DNA from: Plakobranchus ocellatus
Taxonomy: Eukaryota; Mollusca; Gastropoda; Plakobranchidae
Length of the DNA stretch: 41,613 nucleotides
Assembly: GCA_019648995.1 (NCBI GenBank)
Contig: BLXT01008440.1
Location: 1,096,947 to 1,138,559, forward strand
Direction of reading: 5' to 3'
Shown: piece by piece, positions 1-12,100 of the stretch
How the letters are laid out: every line of letters starts with the position of its first letter
Numbering within the stretch: position 1 is the stretch's first letter
The notes under the pieces: model-generated
Told to the model about the DNA's origin: nothing
Database searches by the model: none
What the model saw: only the letters and a program-made list of their open reading frames with translations
Program-made: the position numbers and the translations under genes

Positions 1-307
1 CTGGTGCATTTCTAGATACAATTTAGCCATGTTGTGTGTCATTTGTCATGAAATAGTTCATTTTTATCAAGCCCAAAATGTGAATTATTACTCATAAGAG
101 GTGAGGCTCTTGCTCAAAATTTTGCTATATTTGAAATCCTCATAAAATTTCCTTTCCATTGATATATAATAAGACTATTTTCAATCACTTTTATTTTTTC
201 AAAAATTTGGGATGTTTGGGGAACCAGTTTTGTGAAACCCGCCATAATATAGTTCATACTATATAAATACTTTAATTGTATGCATATGTAGATGTATGTG
301 TATGTGC

Positions 308-380
308 ATATATATATATATATATATATATCTGTATATGTGTACTGCATGTATGTGTGCATATATATATATATATATAT
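308..380. repeat. (TA)n microsatellites
   Basis: Alternating TA runs at about 308-331 and 361-380, separated by TGTA/TGCA-rich sequence, followed by a poly-T run. Confidence 0.85.
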
Positions 381-2570
381 TTATTTTTTTTTTTTTTTAA
401 CTTATAAGAATTTTTTTTATTAATGGATTTTTTCATTTCTAAGAACGCTCTTTAAACATTGAAATTATCCTATATTTTATGTCATGATTCTTTTTTTGGT
501 TAAGTGTCTATGTTATCTTATTTGTGATTGTCATTTTTTACTTGATGTTATGTAAACTATGTGTTTTTTAATTTGTTTTTATGAACTTAATTTGGTGATA
601 GTATTTTTTTACTATATTTATGCCATTTCCTTCAACCACCATTGAATCTTCAGGATCCTTATACTAATTTATATGTTTCTGAGAGTGCAGTATTTGTATA
701 CTTTTTTTTACTTCTGATGTGCTGAAAATTTTTTTCAAATATGCTCTCCAATTTCTGCAGAACAAGTGGTACATGTAACCTTTTGCAGGAAATATATTAT
801 TCGCTTCTTAATTCCATTAGATATAATACTTTACCTATTTAAGGCAATGCATCTTGTATTTGTAATGTTTCCATTTCATTACTCTTTGGTCCTGAACTTT
901 TACTAAATGCATGGTAATGTTTACTGAACCTGTCAATCTAATAGAATGAAGTGGAAAATACAATTTCATGATACATAATTTACATTTTTTGTTCTATTCT
1001 TCTAAAAAGAAATTTATATAATAAAAATATTTAAAACCAATGGCTTTTTGTTTTCATCTATGTCAAGTATGAATTTTAAATGCAACATTGTGTTATGCAG
1101 ATGGTGATGCTCTCAATTTCTTTACTGACTGGGCTTTAAAAGGATTCAAGCTTTGAAAAATTAAATATGTCAGATCTTTCGATAATTCTAGCACTGATTA
1201 CGCTCACTTTAAGTTTATAAATATTTCCAGAAGCCAAAAACTCACAAACATTATTTATATGACAAAACTTTGTCATAGGTGTGAACACACATGAAATGCA
1301 TTTTTTGTCTCCATATATTTTTTATTTTGCCATTTGATTATGTTTACTAAAAATTATAAGAGACTAGCTAGTATCTTTCAACTACTTTATCTCAATTTTG
1401 AAGAATAGATTATTAGGTTCATGCGGACATGAGCCTGCTGCAAAAATTTCAAAAGAGGTAATGTTTTGTGTCAAAACATAATGAGTCAAATGTTCTAAAT
1501 TACAGTTATGATAAAAGATTTGATCACACTTAAAAAGTAAAAAAGTAAAGCTCAGATTTTTTTTTTTTTTTAGTACATCTAGGAGCACTAAACCAAGACC
1601 CAAACGAAAAAATGAGCACAACCAGATAATTTTCAGTCTATATATCTAGATCTAAAAAAAATCCATAAAAGTCAAAAGCATCTTTGCTTCTTTTTATGTG
1701 TTCATACCTGTTTGTTGCATCTTTTATGGGCTGCAGAAAATTTTCCGGAAATCAAATTTTTACCCTTTTTCTAAAAAAACGTACAAAATCAACTTATCCA
1801 GGTAGCTGAATTAAAAGTGTTGCAACTAACAAATGTAAAGATATATTTTATGTATCCAAATTTTTAGAATGATTGCTTTATTACTTCTTTTTCAAAAAGC
1901 CCCCCAAAAAACCCCAGTCCGGAGGGAATAACAAGAGAAAAACGGGTTAGTTGCAAGTGAGTTAAATGACATATTACTTTCATCAATAGAGCCAAACAGG
2001 CTTTCAAAAACCTTTTTAGATTTATTTGATTTGATAAGTATATTATAACAATATTTTGACAAAGTAATTTCAACTTCTTTCTCCTTATTTAGCATTTAAA
2101 TCTAAAACAAAAAAGCATCAGTTACATACGTTACAAGAGTAAATTTTTAAATGTTTGGAAAATGTTATACATAAACAAACAAGTTTAAATTCAAGCAATT
2201 ATAAAAATGAGGCAAAACAGTTTTTGTTAAAACTTGTGGCAGCAAGAGAAAGCCAAGAATCTAGTACCCAAATGAGAATTTAAGGGCTTTTTCGTCAAAA
2301 TTCTTATATTGATATTTCTTACATTCTGCTAATTATCTGAAGCCTTTACAATATTCAAAAGCATAATTATGGTGCTTATAACAACTCAGCAAATTTAGTT
2401 TTGGTATTGTCAGCTATATGTGGCTGCTTTTATAACGGTAAATGGCCAGTAAGCGAAACATGCAGAACTTAAGGCTAAAAAAAAAAACAACTTCAAAGTA
2501 AAAATTTCATAAACATCCACTTTGGTTGACATGCATTATCCTGAGAAAGTTTAAAGAATATAATAACAAT

Positions 2571-2576
2571 TTTATT
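2571..2576 (-). terminator. Candidate poly(A) signal AATAAA for MTHFD1
   Basis: The first minus-strand AATAAA I found below the stop codon (plus TTTATT) lies about 505 nt downstream. The region is AT-rich, so chance matches are likely. Confidence 0.3.
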
Positions 2577-3080
2577 ATTTTAATATATATATAAAATAAA
2601 AAAAATCTTCAAAATCAGTTATCTTTTTTCTTTACTATACTATAGTTGTTATCCTCAAAACTCATTTTACAAAATATTCCTAGTCAAGATATTTCAAATT
2701 CAAAATGTACTAAGAACTGCTTATATTTGGTTTCAAAACAAATAAATGCATGGATATAGCAAATTAAAATTTCTGCCACCGTCATCCTTTTCCCCAGTGA
2801 AATCTTCTATGATATGAGAAACAAAACTAAAAGAAAAAAATTACAATTGTCATGTACATTAAAGTGATACACCTGGCTTAATGACTAAGAACTTACAAAT
2901 AACACTATAGTATCAGATTTGATACCCAGAAAGTTAAGAAAAAATATAAAATGACAATAGAGTTGTAAAACATGAAATTGGTCACCTGTTTTTCATAAGC
3001 TCATATCATGACATTTTCAATAATACTAATGGCAACAACAACCTTGCAACTTGAATATGTTCAACTGGTCCCTCCTATGC

Positions 3081-3170
3081 CTAGGACAATCCCAAAATTT
3101 CCTCCGTTTCTGGGTCAATATCTATGTCATAAAAGCAAGGGCGTGTTGGAAGACCAGGCATGGTGCTCAT
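3081..3170 (-). CDS. MTHFD1: MTHFD1 coding exon 24 (stop codon)
   Basis: Residues 907-935: [20 protein letters not shown], then ETEEILGLS and TAG (3083-3081). It aligns end to end with the vertebrate C-terminus, differing in the last residue (S where human has F). Confidence 0.96.
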   Translation of the reverse strand: MSTMPGLPTRPCFYDIDIDPETEEILGLS

Positions 3171-6100
3171 CTGGAAAAAAAACCATTTGTTTAGTTATGC
3201 ATGTCTTAAAATTTTATTGAAAAAAAATTATAAAGTTAATACACACGCACAAAGGAACTCTGGTGTGCCTCCTCTCAATTCATTGTCTTAAAACTTTCAC
3301 TTTTAACAACATATGTCGCAAATTTAATAAGCCATTTTGTTTGCCCCTGGTATACCAGTGGACAGGGCTCAAAAGGTTAATGTGATTCTGAATGATTTTT
3401 CAAACTCTAAAAATGCATCTCTTCAGTCCATTTCATGTATCAATATCTAAAAACCAATAGTCAGTGACACGGAAAAAAAAATTGAGCATTATTTTTGTTA
3501 ACTTTTTTTATGCACGGAGTAAATTTAATGATTTACAGACATGTTTTTAAAGACTTGCTTTTAAAAATAGTCTCAGGCACTGGTTATTGAGGCCAATTCC
3601 AAACACAAAATTAAATAATTTAAAAACTCATTTTTTTTTTCGTTTTAAAAACAACACCTATTGCATGATAAATAGATCAAATTAATTTTTTTTTTTTAAA
3701 GCTGAAAAAATGATTACATGTTTATGTGAAAATTTGGTTTGTGGTACTTACTTTAAATGTATGAATTTCACGATTAAACTTTCAAGATATTTTAACTTTA
3801 GGAATTCACTATAATTTAAAACTACACGTATTTTTATAAATTTATAGCCTACAGAATGAAAGATTTAGCTTCAGTAAAAGACAAAAAGTTACTTTGCTGA
3901 GGATGTTGCAAGCAAGACTTTAACATCAATGATAACTTACTGTTCCCACAAGAGGGTAAATGAAACCAGCCCCTATGCTGGCCCTTGCTTCTCTGATAGG
4001 CAACACAAAACCTGTGGGGGCTCCCTTCAGCTCAGGTTTGTGGCTGAGAGAGAGATGGGTTTTGGCCATGCACACTGGGAGGTCATTGAAGCCCTGATAT
4101 TATAGATGGATTTGTTAGATATTATAAATGAAACGAGCAGTAAAATTCTATAAAAGTAAGACTGGCTCCAGAGTAAGATAATCACTGTTCATGTGAAACT
4201 GCAGTTTTGAATAAGAACAAAATGCAAAAAAATGGATGTGGAAAGCGGGGGAATAAAAAACTCAACATGCATATTTGGTCAGTTGTGAAGTTTTTTTTTT
4301 AAATTGTCACATATTTAGCCAGCTTAAATGAAAGAAACATCTTTTCATCAATCGATGTTGAAATTTTACAGCTGCTTCTTATAAAATTTTGAATGGTAAT
4401 TGTTTTTGGCCCATTTAACCAGAATCATTCACACACAAATCTACATTTAAGCTTATCTCCAGTGGGTTCGGGTGCAGGACAACTTTGTATGCAGTGGGGC
4501 CGTTCTTATTTCTGATTTTTTATCCCGCAATACTCTTTAGTAAATATGCCTACACGCAACAGAATTACAACAAGACTTGCCTAGAGTGGGGGTCCACTGC
4601 AAGGATCAATACATTTTCTGAGCTTATTAATGACCCCAAAAGTCTCAGGCTGTGAATGTAAGTTCTTTTCATGTCATAAGTTACAAACCCTTCAGTAAGA
4701 CACATAGGGCAGAGGAGTTTGAGTGATGTCTGCTCCTAAGTTAACTTGCAGGCCTAACAATCACATTGCACTGATTGCATTGGGAAAAGGGCCAGGGAAA
4801 ACAAGGACTGAGGCAGTTAAAGCAAGGTTGCATTACAAATGACAGGGTAGTATTGTGATAGAGTAGGTTATGGTCCATAACTACAGTGTGTTTACACAAC
4901 ATACTGTTATCTATGAAGAGGGTGGCAAAGGGATGGCGTTCTTATTCAAGGTTGTTAACTTTTCAATGACACAATCATATGCCCTCCTCTCTGGTGCTGT
5001 ACTGGCAGGCCTAATCAAACTAAGACATGCTGGGGAAAGCAAACTTGTGTTAAGTTTCACTAGATCTAGGCCTCGGTATTGTTTTTCTGTTAGTCACTGA
5101 TTGAGCATGGATTTTTTTTTTCTTTTGCATAGCACCTCAACCATCACATAAATACATAACAGGCTATCTTACACTTTTTTAATATTAGTTTGCAGTTAGG
5201 GAAAGAAAGATATGGCCATCAAGTGTGATTTTCTCAAGTCCACTTATCTGTCAGGAGTAAAGGGCACCACTAAAAACAATATATCCCAATCCAATATTTC
5301 TGTATCAAGAAGAAAAAACTCTCATAAAAATAAACTAACTCACCATAAAAACACCAATGAGCAAATCAGTTTCATTAGAAATTTTTTCATGAAAAAACTT
5401 AAGCTAGACTAAGGTGACCATTTTTTTTATTACTATTATATACATTTACAATATGATTGTGCCCTCATAACCCCACCATGGGACTTGCTTACATTGGGAT
5501 TTTTTCCCAAATTTTGTGGTTCTTGGTAAAGGATGGCTCTACTGTATGTGTTTAATATTTGAAGACAAACCTGTTTCTTGTATCGTTCAATTTGCTCTTG
5601 AGCAAGCGGTTCCAGTTCAATGCCATCAGCACCATATATTTCCTTGGCAATGGTTTCTATCTTCTTCTCTATGCTCTCCTAAAGATGTTTCAATGCAAAA
5701 AAAAAGAAAAAGAAAAAAAAAAAGTATTGTCAATTTTAATTGATAAGCTAAGTAAAGTTTACATGCAATCTTAATTGTGTACTAAGAAACTAGAAAGGTA
5801 TCCGGACATTTAAAAAAAAAAAAAAAGGAAAAAAAGTTCTAGCCTCTTCTGTCTTGACCCACTGTGAATCTATTTCCTACCATCAATGTGATCATGCTTC
5901 TCCCTACATCTATCAATGGTGAAACCTTTTATAACTTATTGTATAATGTAAAGGGGGGGGGGGGGGTGTAAAAAAACAGTTATTGAAAGACATTCCTTTC
6001 CTAAAAATTCTGATGACAACACTCAACTTTAGGGAAAAAAAGTAAGACATACTCCAAGCCCCCATAACATATGAATATATTGAGGCAGACTAATTCAGTG

Positions 6101-9100
6101 CTTCTGCAGAAGGTCCGCCACACAAACTGGTTTGAGCTGTAGTTTCCACCTTTGTCTTACACATTGAGAATCATGTACACTTTTGACTTTATAACTTGCT
6201 TAGCAACACTTAGTGGAATTGAAGGCAAGACTAACCTTAACATCATAAAGGAATTTGAAGTTGCTTGGTTCTTCTGTTGCTTTGTCTACAGCAGCTGCGA
6301 GGTCAGCAGCGCCAAGGCCTCCTTTAGCCCAATGATGGCAAATGACAGCATCAAAGGCTCCTTTTTCTCGCGCTATGCGCTGAACAAGCTCCATTTCTGC
6401 TTGGGTGTCAGTTCTTATTGGTATAAATAAAAAGGTAAAAGCTCAAGAATAATGATTATAACAAACAACACAATATTTGAAAACAAACACTGAACATCTT
6501 AGAGGAAGTTTTTCTACGAATAGCTAACTTTTTAACTATGCACTTCCAATTTATGATTGTGATTAATTCACAGTGACAGGAAGGGCCTCTTGTAAGCTAG
6601 GGTGTTTCAAGTCAGCCCTACAGGATGGATTTAGACCGCCAATAATGCCTATGCTAATACCATAGCCACAGGAGTCCCATACCAATATGCCTAGTTGCAT
6701 TTTTTGTTGATGACAAAAAAAAGGGGTCTGAAAGTGAGAAAAAGTGAAACTAGATCTAAAATTGACTTTGACACTATGGCTTGTAAATGGAGTGATAAAT
6801 CTGATGAAAGTTGCGGTTGATGAAAAGAGTGATACATTTTAATTATGTGTATACATTCAATACCTGATTTGTCGGAGAAATATAACTAATTTATTTGAAT
6901 TATTTAAAGACGCCTCTTCTCGGTCTTAAAGTTTAGATGTAGATGTAAATCTAGGCCTAGGTCTAGTTACTGACGCAGATTCCAGATCAGATCATGCTTG
7001 GCCTAGTCTAGCCTAGCTAAGCGCTGACTGCTGAAGCTTGGACTGCAAAGCATGGCTCCTGTGGTTTTCAACTGTCACTCGATGGGTTCAGTTGCGAGCA
7101 TAAAATATGCCATTTAGATAAAGAACTAGTGACTATTCTTTGCAAAGTTTCAAGATATATTTGAACAGATTGGAAACAGACTGAACTAGCATTGAAAACC
7201 ATCTGAAGATGATTGGGGAGAATGTTAAATAGTAGGTGACGTCGTACTAATACTCTGGTATTATACTATGATATAGAGAGAGGTAGGTGTAATTACACAT
7301 AATAGCCCTAACACATGCTGAAAATGATGGTTTTGATACGGCAGCGAAAAAAAGGTGGTGCGAGATAGAGGATCAGAACAGGTAAGATCAACACGTTATT
7401 TGTGCCTTCCAGTATGATCTGTGTTATTACTCAGGCAGGCATAGCCTATATCCCGGCCAAAACAGAATGGAAAGGAATGGCAATATTGACGCTTGATTAT
7501 GCACGCGCTGGTTTCTCAAGACAAAGAAAAAAGATTGTGATTGTGACAACAAACTGAATGATAGAATCAGAAAAATTGGGACATTTTTACCTTCAATCAC
7601 GAATTGCATCAAAAATCAAGACAAGTAGGCAGGCCTGTGAGTATCACAGGAAGGAAAAGTGGAGTAAAAAAATGTTAGCGTAAAAACAAGTTTTATATTT
7701 CTCGCTCTCTTCAGCAAAACAATGTAAAGGATCTACTGTACTGTGTCTGAAAATAAATCATTGACATTAACAATTAAAAAAATAGAATCAATTAAAGTTA
7801 TTAATACTTAAAAAACTAATTTTACACATTTGAATTTACCTCAAACTTCACAATTTTTTTTTTCATTATCTGTTGAATAAACAAAATCTATTCATATTGA
7901 AATTTAAATTTGTTTTCTTAGGCAAATCAAATGAAATGATTCCATAGCTTGTCCTAATGAAAACAGAGTAACAGCATCAAAAGCAATTACTTCCTAGCAA
8001 AAATTTCAAGAAAATCAGCTTACGCAAACCCATTAACAGCTACAACAACAGGTACTCCAAATTTGTTGGCATTCTCAATCTGTTTGACAAGGTTGCTGCA
8101 TCCTTGCTCTAAAAGATCCAGATTCTGAAATACAAATTTGAAACCATTGCTTATGAAGAGGAGACATACGTAAGTAAAATTATCAAAGAATATCTATCAT
8201 ATACAAAAAAAGGAACAAAAAAAGCAAGCCATGGTAGGGGGCAAATGCCAATTTCTTTAAACCATTTTTTTTTTAATTTGCTAGCATTAATGCTCAATTA
8301 TTCACACATGTTGTCATAAGATGGGCTCTCTGCAACAAATAGATCGAAATTTAAAATATTGCGATCACATGGAGAAGACTCAAGCTTGGAACTAAACATT
8401 CATCTTCAACTGCCTTCAACTACTCGTTTCATTATTTTTTCATGACCTTTTCTGCCAAACATTATTTTTGTTGCACCAAGATTTTTACTTTTGCCGATCC
8501 ACAAATTTGTTATCAATAACTTGTTGCCCTAATTTCTTTTTTCCTTCATATGTCTGTCCAAATCCCTATATTTTCCTTGTTCTACCATAGTGAGCTTCAG
8601 TACCTTATATTCAAATTCAAGATCTTGAAATAGCCAGCAAGATTCAACATGTATGCTATTTACACCCATGTCTTATTAAATAAAGAGAGAACACCACAAA
8701 AAAGAGGGAAGAGAAAAGAATGAGAGCCATGCAGCAGAATAAAATGGGATAGGAAAGAGTCATGAAATGCTGGAAAACAGCATATGAATGAAAGGAGTAA
8801 GGACAGGAAAATGTGACTTCAAGGGGAAGAAAGCACGAAAGGAAGGTTGGAAATGAAATTCAGACAGCCACTCAGGAATTCTGGACAGCAACTTGAGGCA
8901 AAATGATGACAAACCAAACTGGCTTGAATCTTATTCTCTCAAGTGTACACACATTTGGGAAAGACCAAAATCGAAGACTTATAACTTTGCAGACAAAAAT
9001 ATCAACCGACACATTTATGAAAATCTTTATGGCTTGATAACCCTTTCCAAGCTAATGTATACTAATGCTTCATCCCCCCCCCCGCTTCATTATTTAATTT

Positions 9101-12100
9101 CGCCAATAGTAACGAAGTCTTGGGGTCAACATGACTTGGATATAATTATGCAAATTTTGTGAGATTTCAGCTCGTCTGTAAAGAAAACTGCGTATTTTTA
9201 GCTTTTTCTGTAATTGAATAAAGAGAAAGTAAAAAGGCTTGCTCTGATGTCTGATTCTCGACAATTTGCTGTTTTTCGACACGTTTCTAGCTTCAATGGC
9301 CTTTCAATTCTTTTATTCTTTCTTATTGAAGATTATTTGGATTGAGATGATGAATCTAATACAGAGTGAATGAGGATAACTAAACAAGTACCTCTGAAAA
9401 AAAGCCAGGGTCAGGCCGCAGCAAATAGATCTAGGCCTAGATCTGATGTAGATCTGGAGTCTTGATCTAGGTCTTTTCAAGACCATTAATAAATGTCCCG
9501 AAGCTGGAACTTCCAACAATTATAACTATTTGCTCTTTCCTTTTCTCAATTTTTGTTCTTCTCTACATCTCGCTTTCTGCTCATGTTTTTTTTCCATGAA
9601 ATATATAAAAAAATAATTGCACATCAGCTGTTACTGAAGTTACAGAAGGAAAAACGAAGAGACAAAATTTTGTTGGTTTATCATTTTTTTCATTCAACAA
9701 GTGTTATTTTTCCCCCAGACATGTATACATTTTCTGAAATTTCATTTATTTTTCTAAACTGTGATTTTTTTTTCCTCATTAAAAAAATTCGGTTTGCAAG
9801 CTTTAACAAGTCATTAAAAAAAAGATTATGTTTTCCATAAAAGTTATGTCCCCTGGTTTAGACACCAGCTTAAGTTGCTCCTTTGCCATTAAGACTAGTG
9901 CTCATAGCATGCTCACTTTTATATTGGAAAGGGTTAAGGAGTCGAATCTGAGAAATGCCCAAACACTTTCATTACTTTTCCTACAGAAAGGCCCATCTTT
10001 CGATGATAGCTATGTAGAAGCTTCACCGTCTTGCGTGTGTAAAGATGAATGAGCATCTTGTTACAAGAAAAAAAAAGGGCATTCTACTACACATGAACTG
10101 ATGCATATTTGCACCACTACATTACAAAGCAAGGCCAAAAGTATATAGGCCTATGTGAAAATGTGCCCCAGTAATCTGACCAATGTCAAGGTCAAAGCAG
10201 GAATTGATTTGTTGCACATTATCTGTATCTTACTTGTACAAAGCTTCAAATGAACATGTTCAATCACACATTTCTGGAAAAAAGGATCACAGATATCAAA
10301 AACACCTCTATGGGTGCCACTACAGAATGAAAAAGGTGGAATGTTGAGCTGGCACACTAAAGCAATGGCTCATGACTGTGAAGATCATACTATAATATTG
10401 TAAAAGAGATGTTGTGTGAAGACCTTATTGACTTCAAATCATTGGTGGGCATAGCAGAGAGAGGAATCTTATGATAATGACAAGGGTGTGATGATAGCTT
10501 GGAATATAATCAAACAAATTAATGTCACTGTTGATGATCCTGAACCTGCATAGCAAAACTAGCTGCACTAAACCACCTCATTGGCTGAACAAGAATAGAA
10601 TGAAAACAATTGATACCATGGATCATGCCATATTCAATTAATGAGGGACAGTTCTTAAAATTAAAGTTTTCTCTCCTCATGCATGTTGTAGACTCATATT
10701 CCATTAAATTAATGGTAGAAATGTTTTACTCCAATTTTCATCAATACAAAACATAGCCATTGTTTGTATCAGCATTATATAGAATTTTTTGGATATAATC
10801 AGTTCTTAAAATTAAAGTTTTCTCTCCTCATGCATGTTGTAGACTCATATTCCATTAAATTAATGGTAGAAATGTTTCACTCCAATTTTCATCAAAACAA
10901 AACATAGCCATTGTTTGTATCAGCATTACATAGAATTTTTTGGATATAATCATTTAAAGTTTTGGTTTGAAGTAACTATTCTTGGCTTTCAACCTCTGCG
11001 CAAGAAAGTGCTCATTAATCTTTACCTCTTGAGTGTATGCTTGAGGTAAGGGCACCCCAGCAACCACTGTTGGACCACCTCCATGCATCTTTAGAGCCCT
11101 GATAGTTGCCACCAGAACCACAGCATTAGGAATAAGGCCAGAATAACGGCATTTGATGTTGAAAAATTTCTCCATTCCTATATCTGCACCAAAGCCTGCT
11201 TCAGTTACTAATAATAAAAGAGTTGTAAATTTTATCGGTCAGCATGAGATAGGAATTAAAATGTCTTAAAATCTCAAAACACAGCAGTCAAGTAAAAAGC
11301 TGCTCTTAAAAGCAAAATTTGAACATAATGTAACATCAGGTACTACAATATTAATCTATCTAAGCCTGATGATGAGTTTGATGTGGCATCTAATAATTTC
11401 CATAAAAAAAGGGTTTCAAGGTTATTCAGTTCATCTTTATCGCTGCTTTTTTTTCTTTTCATTTTAAGTCTCAATATCTTGGCACAGGATTAGCATAACT
11501 CTATTCAGTTTTCATCTTTGCAAAGCTTATCAAAATGTGATCCGCCCATATGATATGAATCATTTGTCTGAAATCTGCTAACAGCCGCAGAGGAAACAGC
11601 CGACCAGGATTGGATATATCCAAAACATTTCAAAACTTTAATTCATTTTTTCTAAAGATTTTCAAATCAATATAGCATTGAAATTATGGTTATATAAAAG
11701 TAAATGCAAACCCTGGTTTCTAAGGACTTTATAATTTCCAAAATGGCTGATCTCTAAATGCAATTTCCTCAATAGAATTTTTAAGCACCTGGTTTGTTAA
11801 CTTTAGACAGGCATAACTTTGGTTAGAAATCTGCAAGAGCAAAAATTCTTTTACCATTTGAAAGGAAATTGAAAGACCTGTCAAACAGTATTAACGTCTC
11901 GCATTTCAAAAATATCTACAAAAGACAAATCTTGTATGGTCAGGTCACAAATGTAATTCCTTACTTGCTCATTTTGACAGGTTTCAGGACAAATTGTCTT
12001 ATGTGCAAGTCTGAAAAAGCTTTTTGTGTTTAATTCACATTGTTGCAAGTCGATCTTCATTGGGAAATATGAGTATTTTCAGCTTTTTTTATTTTTCTAT

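Larger units (their letters stand above)
1..3080. other. MTHFD1 3' UTR and downstream flank, no recognised gene
   Basis: AT-rich sequence with only short unrecognised open frames. The part nearest 3080 should be the MTHFD1 3' UTR. Contains the TA microsatellites near 308 and 361. Confidence 0.6.
8125..11025. other. MTHFD1 intron 19
   Basis: 2,901 nt, repeat-rich: dispersed repeat copy at 8590-8810, possible TTAA element at 9037-9937, 151-bp tandem duplication at 10649-10950. Confidence 0.85.

Noticed and set aside
10380-10620. Plus-strand frame with stops ([20 protein letters not shown], then [10 protein letters not shown]) faintly like a Tigger/pogo transposase C-terminus
   Set aside because: The resemblance is only to general composition and a few residues; no DDE motif or inverted termini seen.
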